Shown: in pieces, positions 46,946-58,379 of the stretch
How the letters are laid out: each line of letters begins with the position of its first letter
How positions within the stretch are numbered: the first letter of the stretch is position 1
Assembly: GCF_001522545.3 (NCBI RefSeq)
Contig: NC_031783.1
Location: 951,895-1,015,894 of the forward strand
DNA from: Parus major
Taxonomy: Eukaryota > Chordata > Aves > Passeriformes > Paridae
Direction: 5' to 3'
DNA: 64,000 nucleotides
The notes under the pieces: model-generated
Told to the model about the DNA's origin: nothing
What the model saw: the letters and a program-made list of their open reading frames with translations, nothing else
Databases searched by the model: none
Translations under genes and position numbers: made by a program

Positions 46946-47128
46946 CTGGTGAGGCCCTGGCACAGGCTGCCCAGAGGAGCTGTGGCTGCCCCATCCCTGA
47001 AAGTGTTCAAGGATGGGATTGGATGGGGCTGGGAGCAACCTGGGACAGTGAAAGTTTTCAGGGGTAGAAAGAGGGGGTCTTTAAGGTACTTTCCAACCCA
47101 AACCTTTCTGTGGTTTTATGATTTGTTA
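46946..47128 (+). repeat. CR1 LINE 3' end
   Basis: Contains 'ggcacaggctgcccagagga', 'tttccaacccaaacctttc' and a terminal 'tgtggttttatgattt'. Confidence 0.82.
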
Positions 47129-48378
47129 CTCTATTTGGTGATGAGAATGGGCTGGCTTTCCCCAGAAGAGCTACTCTGGGGACAGCCAGCACGGACAAGC
47201 AGCCCTGTGCACTCAGGGATGTCACCATGGACAGCACTTGCTGGTGTTGCCGCCCATCCCAGGGGTTTCATGTCCCAGCAGCCTGTACAGCCCCACAGAT
47301 GTGCTGCCAATCACATCTGCAGTGTGTGGGCTTTGTGATATCAAGCCTGGGAACGTGTCCCCATGTCCACGTGTGCTGCAGGTCCCAGGGCTGGGAACAG
47401 GGAGGCACCTGCAGCAGTGAGCCCCAGACTCCCTTCCATCAGCATTGCTCCTTGCTGCCACGGCAAGGCTTTCAAGCACACGGAGAGCCCTGCCCAGGAC
47501 TAACAGCTGTGTGCTCAGCAGCCTCACAGCACCAATGATGCTCTGCTGCTCCCCAAGGATTATTCCCCCTGTTCCTCCACCACCATCAAAGCTCTTCAGC
47601 TAAGGACAGGCCCGACTGAAGTTGCTCTCCCGCAGGGAGGGAAGGAGGTGCTGGCCATGAAAGCTTTAAGCTCATTAGCTGCCAGTGGAACAGTAATTAG
47701 GTTGATTTGTGCAGGAAGCACAGTGGGAGCAATCTTTCTTCCTCAGGCACCACCAAGAGAGAAGGGAGAGCTCCCATTGCCCCTCTGGTGCAGAACAAAG
47801 GAAGAGTACTGAGGAAGAAAGAGCGTGTTGAATACCAGCTCTGGCACGGAGATCCTCAGCACATCTGGAGCCACTGCCACATGGAAAGGGACAGGTGAGC
47901 AGAAGAGATAAGGGGCTGGCTCCTGGTGGTCCCCAGATCCATGCTGGGAGTGTAGGTGAGGAAGGAGGATGGTGCAGTGGTTGAAGCAGCCTGGTTCAGG
48001 TTCACCTGCCCCAGATCTGCACTGACTGTCCTGCCTGCAGTTTTACTCAGGGCTTCTTCTGCTCCTCACTCACAGTGCCATCAGCATAGAAAAATCCAAC
48101 AGTGTGCCACTGGAACATTGGGCAGATGAGGGGGCTGCAGCATCACTGCCCTGGCTGAGGGTCCTAAAGGACCTTAATCCCCATGGGGTGTCCTTCAGAG
48201 CAGGCTGCAACAGAGAATGGGGCACCCAGCACCTGCTTTCTGACAGGCATTAAATGTTCTCTGAGCTTCCTCAAGTGGCACCATGCCCCAAAACCCCTCC
48301 TCTACAGTCCTCAAGCCTCCAAGGTGGGACCAGACCTCAAACCTCATTCTTCTGTCCAGAGAAGAACATATTAACATA
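47129..48378. other. Intergenic, nothing recognised
   Basis: 1.25 kb of average composition. A patch near 47640-47710 is AT-rich and compositionally distinct, but nothing supports a gene. Confidence 0.45.
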
Positions 48379-48513
48379 TAATCATAGAGTAACAGAATGG
48401 TTTGGGTTGGAAGGAACCTTTAAGATCACCTTGTCCAACCCCCTGCCATGAGCAAGGTCACTTTCCACTAGACCAGGTTGCTCCAAGCCCTGTCCAACCT
48501 GGCCTGGAACAGA
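48379..48513 (-). repeat. CR1 LINE 3' tail
   Basis: Reversed tail: 'aatcatagagtaacagaatg', 'ggttggaaggaacctttaag', 'ccaccccctgccatg'-like block and 'gctccaagccctgtccaacc'. Confidence 0.82.
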
Positions 48514-49392
48514 GAAGTTTTAACAGATTATCACAGGCAAAACCAGACACTGGCAATCTGGCCCTGGGCTGTGTCTTTACTCCTAATCCCAAAAGTTCGT
48601 GGGGTTTGAGACAGAGCAATGTTTCCTGCCCACCTCCAGCAAAACTTCTCTCCTGCTCATGCATCAGCTCCTGCCCGAGCTGTGGCTGGCACAGCAGAGG
48701 CACCACAAGTTCTACATCTTTCTCCTGTGCCATCCTCCGTGTCCCACAGGATATTCCTGGTACAGGCTGTTTTCCTCACGGCTCTAGGGGAGAATAATAG
48801 GAGCCCTGGGCTGTGCAGAGATGTTGTGGGGCTTTTTCTGGAAAGCTGTTAGCTGAGGGCTGTGAGGGAACATGGCGAGGTAATTGGGGAAGATGAGCCT
48901 AATCTCATTTTTTTGTTGTGAAAAGGGTGTGAAGAAGAGAAAAGGAGATGTACTGGTAAATTACCATCAGGGCTGCTATAGTAACACGGCTTTAAAGATT
49001 GCCTCGTTGGCCTCCTTGGGGCTATAGAAAGCTCTTCAGATTGTTCTGTAGTTTTCCACTCTCTCCTGGTGCAGGCTGGCCAGGGCTGCCTCGTGCCTGT
49101 GGATGGTGCCAGCCGTGCATCCACCACCACCATCACCCCAGCCATGCCAGCCCTGGGTGCAGGGGGGCTCAGGGGAAAGAAGGAATCAGTCACAGATAAG
49201 TTTATTAAATTTCTCCCTTCAGACTCACAGAGTTTCAGGGAAATACCTTTACTCACTTATTCTTTTTTGTCCCCCATTCATTACCCTGACTCATTTCCCT
49301 GTACAGAGTCAGAGAGAGGCCCCAGACAAGGCAGCTGCTGCATCACAGGCTCCCAGTGCAGCACCAGACCTGGGAGGATGGGGAGCAGATTT
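48514..49392. other. Intergenic, nothing recognised
   Basis: No supported gene. Open frames that run on into the following gap are artefacts of reading N as sense codons. Confidence 0.45.
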
Positions 49393-49728
49393 NNNNNNNN
49401 NNNNNNNNNNNNNNNNNNNNNNNNNNNNNNNNNNNNNNNNNNNNNNNNNNNNNNNNNNNNNNNNNNNNNNNNNNNNNNNNNNNNNNNNNNNNNNNNNNNN
49501 NNNNNNNNNNNNNNNNNNNNNNNNNNNNNNNNNNNNNNNNNNNNNNNNNNNNNNNNNNNNNNNNNNNNNNNNNNNNNNNNNNNNNNNNNNNNNNNNNNNN
49601 NNNNNNNNNNNNNNNNNNNNNNNNNNNNNNNNNNNNNNNNNNNNNNNNNNNNNNNNNNNNNNNNNNNNNNNNNNNNNNNNNNNNNNNNNNNNNNNNNNNN
49701 NNNNNNNNNNNNNNNNNNNNNNNNNNNN
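49393..49728. other. Assembly gap (336 N)
   Basis: Unsequenced run. All translations that contain long X stretches here are void. Confidence 0.99.
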
Positions 49729-52700
49729 CCTGAGCCTAGGCCTGAGTCCTGTGCTGAGGCTGTCTGCCCCCTTTGGCCCTGCCAGCAGGTGCTGGGGTGC
49801 ACAGTCCCCACAGAGGCTGAGCAGGCACAGAGCCATGTGAGATGTGAGATGTGAGTCAAGGGGGGCACTGTCACTTGTCACAGCTGTGCAGTTCCCTCAG
49901 AGTCACTTCCCACCCCTAAAGGCAACGTTTCAGTGCAGTGGTCCCAGTCTGAAGTGCTACCAGATGCCTCAGCTGTGACCATGGGAAAGAATTTTTTCCT
50001 CCAATCTCACATCAAGCTGCTGGAGTTCACCCCTTACACATGGACCATTTTTATTTCTGAGCAGTTCCCCAGCCCTCATCTTGCAAAGCTCTGGCTTCCC
50101 TCTGCATCCTTAACAGCTGCCCTTGTTTCCAGCACAGTCAGGCTCCAGGTCAGATGTGTTGCTTCAGAGAATTTGCTGGACAAATAGGATTTAACAGGAT
50201 TTTTGGCTCCAGGAACTACTCATGAACTCCTGTCCTCTCCTTCCACTCATAAAGGCATTTCATTCCTCTTCAACACCAGTTTAACATAGGTGGAGGCATC
50301 TGTGCTTTATGCCTTAGTTTCTTTGGAATTCACTGGAATGGAGAAATGCTAATGTGTAATTTCTGCAGGAGGGAGAATATGTTAACAGCCAACCCCCTCA
50401 AAGGACCACAGATTAATTTAGTAAAACCAAAGGGCTGTGTGAATTCTGGTGTGAATTCAGTGAATTCTGCCATGAGGAATAGGAACTCAATAGTTGTGCT
50501 GGTCTGTAGCTTCACATGTTGAAGAGGGTTCAGTAATTTCACTGCAGATTCATAGAAATGATTGGTCTTATTCTTTATTAAAATAGCACCTAAGGTGAAA
50601 TTTAATTTCAGATGAGACATGACCCTGTGCAGCAGAACTCAGGGTCTTGTAGATATGTTGCAATATATTGAAAGCAAGCAGAAGTGAATTAAATCTTGAC
50701 TCCCAGCACATGTAGCCATGCAGTCCCTCAGAAGCAGGCAGCACCAACATTTTTTATCCCCATGGCATGCACACATTGCCCCAGCAAGGATAGGAAAGCT
50801 CCTGCCTTCTGCAGGTGTAAATCTCAGCTTCGAGCAGCCCTGGGCTGTCAGACACACGTTCCCCCAGGGGATAACACCACTCCTCTGGGAGGCAGCCCTC
50901 ACACCTGTGTGCTGCAACTGGACAAATTCCTCTTTGCCACAGAGCTGAGCTGGCCTTGGAGGAGGGAGCAGCTCTCCCAGGCTGCCACTCCTCAGAGCAC
51001 AGAGCACGAGCAGCCTTGCTGTGCAAAGAGGACATTCCTAGTCTTACTAAAAAACCACTATTTTTTTCCTTCATGTTTTAATGAAAGAGTGCCCAGAAGG
51101 TTCTTCTGTTTCTGCTATGAAATTTTTCAGAGCTTACCATGATGTGGCTGTTATTCATCTGTTTTCAAGCTTGTGAGCTGAAGGGTAAAATTTTATTAAC
51201 ATCTTCTCAGAGGAAAGGACTCAGCCTTGGGGTTCCATGCATATTTGCATTCAATGCTAAACATGCAGGCATATTCCTCTTGACATTTCACTTGGTTTCT
51301 TGCTGAGAACAGGAATCTTCCCATCCTTTTGTTTAAGCATTGTGCAATAACCCAATGGAAAATAGCCCTCAGCTATGAGAGAGAGATCTGAAGATCTGAC
51401 ATGGAAGTTTTGCTCTCTAAGAAACTCTGCTGTTGGCTGCCAGCAGCTGGTGTTGGATTCAATTTCTCTATGATAAGGCAGTTAATGTAAGTAAATTGTC
51501 TCCTGTTGGAGACAAAAGATGGCTTTAAGACAGATGCTTTGCCTTCAGAACTGGACAGCTGGAACTGGTTCCCATTTTTGCTGCAGATCCTACACGTGAC
51601 TTAGACAAAGCCTTTGCTTTTCATCTTGACATATCCTGCTGAAGCTCTGAGCACTAGGCCAGGGACTGCAGTGCCTTGTGTCAGAAGATGATGATTTAAA
51701 AGACAGCCCTTGGATGCTGTGATGAGGTCTGGTGATGATTCATCCTAAATGGAAGCCATCCCTGTTTGGCAGCAGGCACTGCTGCTGCCCTTTGAAATGC
51801 ACCTCTCCAACCTGTGCTCTCCTGGGAGACAGGACTGACACGAGGAAGCTTTTGTGGCACAACCCTCACTTGCAATTTGTAAAGCTTTTCAATTGGCTGG
51901 GAAAGGCAGAAAATAGCTCTCTAAAAGCTTCCTGTTGTTCCTGTCTCACTCTTCCCTGTTGTGTAAGGACAGGTGAATTCTTCTCTCCTAAGTGTCTTGC
52001 TGGCTCCCCCAAACTTCAGAGAAGCAGACTTTTAATCTGTGGGTCCTAACTATGCCTGAAGTCTGGCAGAGTTGGAGACAGCTCCATCTAGGAGAGGGGA
52101 GGGATGGGGCTGCACACACATTTCTCTTCAGGGTAGGCTTGCAGCAGTTCAGCCCATGCTGCTGCTCTGGAGGTTGCCTTCCTCCGTGAAGCTCCAGCCT
52201 TATATCCAAATTAAACCACTTAATCTCCAGTTCTTCAGGCTGTAGAGACAAAAAGCTCAAATGTGGAATAGAGTGCAAATAGATCCATCAGTGTCATCAG
52301 TGTCTGTCTCCAGGCTGCACAGTTGATGTGCTTCACAGTGCCTGGCTGAGCAGAGCAATGCAGATGCTGGGGTGAGTGACTGACCTGAATGCCCATCTGT
52401 TTATCCAAGTCTCTGCTAATCAAAGCATGCAAGGAAGGTGAGGTGGGTGAGATGGGAATGGCTGTTTTACTTTCTCAAATGGCACCTGAGGAAACTTCAG
52501 TTGTGTCTAAAACATATTACAGTATAAGCCCACTGCACATCACAGGAATGGCTGTAAGTTATTCATCTTCATCTTGATGCCCACATTGTCAATATTCATT
52601 TTTTTTGTTTGTCACTTTTGCTTGACAAGATGTTAAGCTGGTATTTAATGCAGCCTTCAGAATGTTTATTGTGTATTGCCATCACTTTAATGTTGATGAA

Positions 52701-53654
52701 GTGCTGAGCTGCAGAGCAGTGCTATCGCCGGGGATGAGAGCAAGCCCCAGCAGCAGAGGCACAAACTGCAGCTTCGTGCCAGATGTTTCTCACCACAAAC
52801 TGCTTTGTGGTGGTAGCAAACTCAGGATAGCCAGGCAGCATGGCACCCATAAGCAATTCCCCCTGAAACACAGAAATATTGAGTGCTCTAGGGAGTGCCC
52901 AAGGCCCTGCCGCTGCCCAGGTCACAGGTGTTGGTGCTGCATCTGGAGTTTCCCACTGGATGGCTCAGGTGAATGAATGCTTTTACTGGGGTTCTAACAC
53001 TTGCCTGAATTGGGGCTTTCTCTGACAGATCTTAAGCTGAAACAGCACAAATTTTGGCCCAAGATTAGGTGAGAGATTCTCTAGGGGGATCAGAGAACTG
53101 CACCGGCAGTGCTCTGGCCCCGATGCAGGATGACTGTGTCTGTCCAAGGCTGTTCTTCTGCTGGTGGAACTGAACAGAGAGGAGGCTCAGCCTGCCCGCA
53201 GTCGTGCAGAGCTCCCTTGATACATTCCCAGGAGGAGCCTGTTAATCCTGTTGACCTGGCTTGATTTCAATCAACACAGGAACACTCTGCCCACAGGTTG
53301 TTCTGATACTGTTATTTGGCTGCAGCAGGGGTTCCCATCCTTTTGATATTTTATGTGTTTTGTAAATGCAGTGTCACAGATGCTTTCTGTCTTGGCAGTC
53401 CTACATGCCTTGTTCCCAGTGTTTATCCCTGGCAATGCCCTGGCTTTTTTCTTTAATAACAGAATTTTTAGTCTCACAGATTCTGGGTATCTGTAGCCTT
53501 GGAGCTCTTGATGAAGACACAACACCTTCCAGCCAGATGTCAGTAAAATGACCTCAGGTGACTTTGAGCAGAGACAAATTGCTAACCATCAGCCTTGTGG
53601 TGGTGCATGCACAGGTGCACCCAAAGGATGGGGGTGCTCCCATACCTCAGTGAC
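49729..53654. other. Intergenic, nothing recognised
   Basis: 3.9 kb of average to AT-rich DNA with only short, unsupported frames and no recognised CR1 tail. Confidence 0.45.
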
Positions 53655-54140
53655 ATGTGTGCAGTTTCGGATGCCAAAACAGAAGAAAGATATAAAGTGA
53701 TTGGAGAGCATCCAGGGCAGGGCTATGAAGATGGTGAAGGGCCTCAAGTGGAAGCCATCTGAGGACTGGCTGAGGGCACTTGGTCTGTTCAGCTGGAGAA
53801 GACTGAGGGGAGATCTCCTTGCAGTCTGCAACTTCCTCATGAGGGGAAGAAGGGCAGGAGCTCATCTCTTCTCCTTGCCAGTGACCCATGACAGGACCTG
53901 AGGGAATGGCCTGGAGTCAAGGGAGATTTAGGTTGGATTTTAGAAAAGGCTTCTTTCCCCAGAGGGTGACTGGGCACTGAGCTGGTAGCCTAGGGAACTG
54001 GTCACAGCACTCAGCCTGACAGAGATCAAGGAGTGTTTGCACAACACTGAGGCACATCGTGGGATTCTTGGGGCTGTCCTGGGGAGAGCCAGGAGCTGGA
54101 CTTCAATGATCCTTCTGGGTCCCTTCCTCCCTTTGTTCCC
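53655..54140 (+). repeat. CR1 LINE 3' end, longer copy
   Basis: One of the longest copies here (about 490 bases). It starts in the 'ggagagcatccagggcaggg' part, continues through 'gctggagaagactgagggg', 'aggttggattttagaaaagg' and 'cccagagggtgactgggcac', and ends near 'cttcaatgatccttctggg'. Confidence 0.82.
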
Positions 54141-54149
54141 TGGGAGCAG

Positions 54150-54830
54150 AGCCAATCCCCACCTGACTGCCACCTCCTGTCAGGGAGTTGTGGAGAGTGA
54201 GGTGTCCCTGAGCCTCTTTTTCTCCAGGCTGAGCCCCCCCAGCTCCCTCAGCTGCTCCTGGAGCTCCAGCCTCTTCCCCAGCTCCATCACCCTACCCTGC
54301 AATTGCTCCAGCTTCTCAGGGTCCTTCCTGAATTGAGGAGCCCACAGCTGGACACAGCACTGTAGCTGTGGCCTCCCCAGTGCCCAGCACAGGGCCACAA
54401 GCACTGCCCTGCTCCTGCTCCTGTTCCTGTTCCTGCTCCTGCTCCTGTTCCTGCTCCTGCTCTGTTCCTGCTCCTGCTCTGTTCCTGCTCCTGCCATGGC
54501 TGACACAGGCCATGGACCTTTGGCTTCCTTGCCCACCAGGGCACACCTGGCTCAGGTTCAGCTGCTGTCCACCAGAAGCCCGGGGCCTTTGCTGCTGGGA
54601 GCGTTTCCACAGAACCTGCCCCATCCTGCAGCTGCAGGGGCTTCTTGTATCAGAAGTTCAGGGCTCGGCTGTTGGTCCTGTTGAACCTCTGGGTGCTGTG
54701 CCCAGACAGCCTGGGCAGGGCCCTCTGCAGAGCCTTCCCACTCTCCAGGACACTCCTGCCTCATGTGGTGTCCTCATCAATTTGCTAATGGGAGATTCAA
54801 CCCCCTCCTCCAGACCACCACTAAACTCAA
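54150..54830 (-). repeat. CR1 LINE segment, long internal copy, minus strand
   Basis: The plus strand reads as antisense CR1: 'cagggagttgtggagagtga', 'cccacagctggacacagca', 'ttgcccaccagggcacacct', 'ctctgcagagccttccc' and 'attcaaccccctcctccag'. It meets the plus-strand copy at 53655-54140 tail to tail but lacks its own terminal tail. A CTGCTC microsatellite has expanded inside it. Confidence 0.75.
54413..54497 (+). repeat. (CTGCTC/CTGTTC)n microsatellite
   Basis: About 85 bases of 'ctcctgctcctgttcctg'-type hexamer repeats inside the minus-strand CR1 segment. On the minus strand it reads as alternating GAGCAG/GAACAG and yields Glu-Gln or Arg-Ser repeats in spurious frames. Confidence 0.9.
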
Positions 54831-54961
54831 TAATCTTTCAAATACTGCTGTGGCACCAAGCCCTAAAATACAGCTGGTCTGCAGCTCATGTGCAAAACCA
54901 CCATTTGGATTCCCCCAACACATATGGAATGCTAATATATCAATGTAAAGAACACAGGAAC

Positions 54962-54967
54962 TTTATT
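54962..54967 (-). terminator. Polyadenylation signal for the minus-strand candidate gene
   Basis: TTTATT on the plus strand is AATAAA on the minus strand. It lies about 130 bases past the stop codon of the candidate at 55095-56030, a normal 3' untranslated length. Confidence 0.45.
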
Positions 54968-55094
54968 GAACCTTAACACTTAGAAAATCTTAAACTACTG
55001 TTAAAGAAATAATATGGTGAAACTATTACTAGGGCCAAATAAACTAAGAATTTTTTTTTAAATGGGTTTGGGAAGATTTCTAAGAAACTTATGC

Positions 55095-56030
55095 CTAGAA
55101 AAGGCCAAGGGGATTCACTATGTGGAAATGTTGCAGTGCCCAGAGCTTGGCATTGCTCATACATCTCCTGTCAGGGCCTGCAAGCCCAGAGCCCGGTGGA
55201 GCTGGGGAGCCACAGCTGACGGGAGAACTGGAGTCCCTTCCTCTGCCAAAGGCCAAATGTCCTTGGTTTTGTCCCCCTGGGCACCGGCCTCTGCCGGGGC
55301 TCTGGTGCAGGCAGTGCCTCATCCAGGCCCGGTTCTCCAGCAGCAGCTCCTCAGAGCAGCCGTGGCCCGGCAGCACGGCCGTGCAGAGGCCGAGGAGCTC
55401 CGGCTCTCCTGCAACAACAAACAGCGGGAGCCCCATGGAAGGGGCACAGGGACCACAGGGGGCTGAGCCCTCTGGCACTGCCTTGGGCCTCTCCTGCACA
55501 GAGAGCCCGGCCGGGCAGCCCCGGGCACAGGCTGCAGCAAGAAGAGCTCCAGCCGCCTCTGCGGGGTCTCGGCCGGGCCCCATTCCTGCCCAGCCATGGG
55601 CTCGGTCCCCGCTCTGCCTCCGCACCTCGGCCAAAGGGCTGCCCCAGAGGCCCGGTACCCCCGGGGCCTGCCCAGCTCTGCTCCCCACGGGGCTCTCAGC
55701 CCTCGCCCCTCACCCTCCTGGCCCCAGGCCTTGGTGGCCCCCGGCACCGGCCCACCTGCCCCAGCCCCTCCCTCACCTCTCCCCAGCGGCTCCAGAGCCC
55801 TTTGGCCAAGGACCCAGCACAGGCGAAGGCCCTTGAGAAGCAGGGCCACGGCTGCATGGATCAACGGCAGCGCCTCCAGCACAGCACGGCGTCCCTCATC
55901 AGGCCATGTCCTGCTCCTCCAGGGCCATCCCTGTGTCCTCAGCAGCGTGTCTGGAAGGATCCAGGGGCTGCATCAGGAGCAGCAGCACCGAGAGCGGCAG
56001 CAGCAGCCAGGAGAGCCTCTGGCTGAACAT
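55095..56030 (-). pseudogene. Unrecognised two-exon gene or recent pseudogene, signal-peptide-like start
   Basis: I do not recognise this gene. Exon 1 (56030 down to 55777) starts at ATG 56028-56030. It encodes a hydrophobic leader, MFSQRLSWLLLPLSVLLLLM, which looks like a signal peptide or anchor, then an acidic stretch and, in a shifted frame, VLEALPLIHAAVALLLKGLR followed by CWVLGQRALEPLGR. It ends at a strong donor (GAGAG|GTGAGG). Exon 2 (55408 down to 55095) follows 'tgtttgttgttgcag'. It encodes GEPELLGLCTAVLPGHGC, then SEELLLENRAWMRHCLHQ, and reaches a stop at 55095-55097. Splice phases agree across the intron. Exon 1 holds one apparent single-base insertion near 55904 (at M-A-stop), which breaks the frame. 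Without that base the two exons would total 188 codons plus stop. It could be a pseudogene, an assembly error, or a pair of exons from a larger gene. Confidence 0.45.
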
Positions 56031-56167
56031 GGTGCTGCTGAAGGCCACGCCGCCACCGCTCGACAGGCTCAGCACGTCCTTCCCAGCCCACCTCTGCCTG
56101 GGCTCTGGGCACGGCCACGGGCTGGGGACACTCATCAACCACCACACTGTCCCCAAAGGCTGTGAAT

Positions 56168-56420
56168 TCACAGAATCATGGAATCGATTCAGCTGGAAGT
56201 GCCCTGTCAGATCACTGAGTCCAACCTGGGCACCATCCCCACCATGGCAACCAGCCCAGAGCCCTGAGTGTCACCCCCAGGCTATTCTTCAACATCTCCT
56301 TTCACAGGCACTCCACCATCCATCTTGGAAACCTGTTCCAATATCTGGTCACCCCTTCTGGGAAGGAAGTTTTCTTAGTGTTGAACCCAAATCTCCCCTT
56401 GCCAATTTTAGAACTCTTCT
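56168..56420 (-). repeat. CR1 LINE 3' end
   Basis: Reversed copy: 'ttcacagaatcatggaatcg', 'agatcactgagtccaacct', 'tggaaacctgttccaatatc' and 'ttgaacccaaatctcccc'. It borders the upstream side of the minus-strand candidate gene. Confidence 0.82.
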
Positions 56421-58288
56421 TTGCATCTGCTCTCTTGTTCTTGCACATCTCTGAGAAGTCTGGCACTGACTTGTCCATCACTTCCCTGTAGGCAGGAGAA
56501 GAGGCTGTGTCAATGAGTGCTGCTCAACCATTAGGTCATTGAAGGGTGCTGCTTTCCTTATTATTTCTATATTTACATTAAAGAAGAAACCATCAGTTCA
56601 GGAAAGAACTATATCATGTAATAGATAGTGTGTACAATAATTAATGTCTATAAATACACCAGGAGAAAAACTGAGGCTAGAAAACAGAATATGATTTGTG
56701 ACTGTTAGAAGTACAGGGTTCTGGAAGAGCTTTTCAGTAAGCAGAGCCTCAAGTTTTAAGATGGAGTTGGAGCAGCACATGCAGGGCAGTTCTGGGATGT
56801 GATTCAATCTGTTCCCTTCACCCCAAAGCCATTCCATGGTTTTGCCAGTCTTCTTCCACACAGGTTCTGCAATCTTCCAACATGCTGCTTAGCACTATCC
56901 CAATCTCTGTCCTAATTCCATGCATTCAAATGACCTTTCCCATCAGTTGTGAGCTCTGGAAATGCAACTTTGCTCTGCAATCAAAACAGTTCTTTTTCTA
57001 CTGGATTTGCATGGCAAGAAGGGAGAAAATTTGGAGAGAAGTTGAACCCAGGAAGAAGGTGGGGGATGGGTGGCAGGGAGAGGATTTAAGATCCAGTTTT
57101 ATTTCTCATTTTCCTACTCTGATTTGATTAGTAATAAATTAAACTAGTTTGAAAAGTTGAGTCTGTTTTGCCTGTGACAGTAGCTGCTGGATGATCTTTC
57201 CCTGCCCTTATCTCAACCCACAAGCCTGTCATTATATTTGCTCTCCTCTGTTTATCTGAGGAGCAGACTGATGGCTTTGTTGGCACCTGGCTCCCAGTCA
57301 GGGCCAGCTCACCTCACCTCTGGGACTACAAGATTTGAGCAAAGCAAGTGCTGAAGTGCAAGACAGCAGCAACATCAATGAGCCCATCTGAGGTCAGATG
57401 AGACAGGAGGAAAGCAGTGCCTGCTGGCTCCTGAAACAGCTGTGCTGTGCATCTGAAGGTGCAGAGAGCCTGGAAGCACCAAAATCTGATGGTTCTCCTC
57501 ATGCAAACACCTTGTGCTCTGATGCAGAGAGGAGTTGTAGAGATCAAAGGACCTGTTGCTAATGCTAAACATGTTCCTGAGAAGGAGGAGATAAAAACTG
57601 TTCAAATGCACGAGCAGGCAACCTTCTTGACAGTGAATAAAAAATTGGTAGTCAAAAGAATTATAATTAAAGCAATTACCATCTTCTCTGCATACAGACA
57701 TCCTGCATGTTTCATAAAAGCTAATGGAGTGCAGTGCTGGGCCTTGATGGATAATCACAAGGGACTGGATAACTTCCTCACCCAATCTTCAGCTAATGAC
57801 TTTAACACATTTTTTTGAACTCAGTTTGTACTGGCTGTGGTTACACAGAGCCTATTCAGTGAAGGAAATCTGGTTCACAGAGTTACTGCTCCCTGTGGAT
57901 ATTTAAACCAGACTCTGAAGCACTGGATGTGAGATTTGCTTGTTTGGGTCTGTGTCATGCTCAAGGGAAGGCTCATGGGACACTGATGACTCCTGGGTCC
58001 TCTCACAGCCTGGGGTGGTGTCACTTGTGGCTCCCCAGCACAGCCCAGAGCACTGAAAGAGGCCACAGCATCTTCACCAAACTTGTCCACTGGCAAACCA
58101 AAGTTTCCAGAAATTTACCCTCTGGTTTCTTCACCAAGCGTGAACCCAACACTGCCCTGAACAGCCATATTTAGTTTGTAATTACAGTCCAGGAGTTCTA
58201 CTGCCACAGCCTCATGGGGGTCCAGTCCAGTGCTCACTCCAGAGCATTTGAAGCTTTTCTTCTTAACTTTTTATTCTTCTGCTGTTTC
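56421..58288. other. Intergenic, nothing recognised
   Basis: 1.9 kb of AT-leaning DNA. A 123-codon plus-strand frame at 57447-57818 has no recognised domain and ordinary composition. Confidence 0.45.
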
Positions 58289-58289
58289 C

Positions 58290-58305
58290 TTTTTTTTTTT
58301 TTTTT

Positions 58306-58377
<72 letters not shown>
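58290..58377 (+). repeat. Long poly-T tract (T17-A-T70)
   Basis: Seventeen T, one A (58307), then seventy T up to 58377. It is either the poly(A) tail of a minus-strand insertion or an expanded homopolymer. The length may also be a sequencing or assembly artefact. Confidence 0.9.

Positions 58378-58379
<2 letters not shown>

Noticed and set aside
47965..48050. Possible tRNA-derived SINE (MIR-like) with 'gtgcagtggttgaagcagcc'
   Set aside because: Only a short resemblance to a SINE head is visible. I could not find the second promoter box spacing or a tail, so the match is too weak to annotate.
49069..49881. Frames of 190-261 codons crossing the second gap
   Set aside because: They consist mainly of unknown residues from 336 N and start and end in unrelated sequence.
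55120..56454. Plus-strand frames of 182-238 codons over the 55-56 kb island
   Set aside because: They are shadows of the GC-rich minus-strand candidate. They lack a leader, splice support and a polyadenylation signal on the plus strand.
57447..57818. 123-codon plus-strand frame
   Set aside because: Ordinary composition, no recognised domain and no splice evidence.
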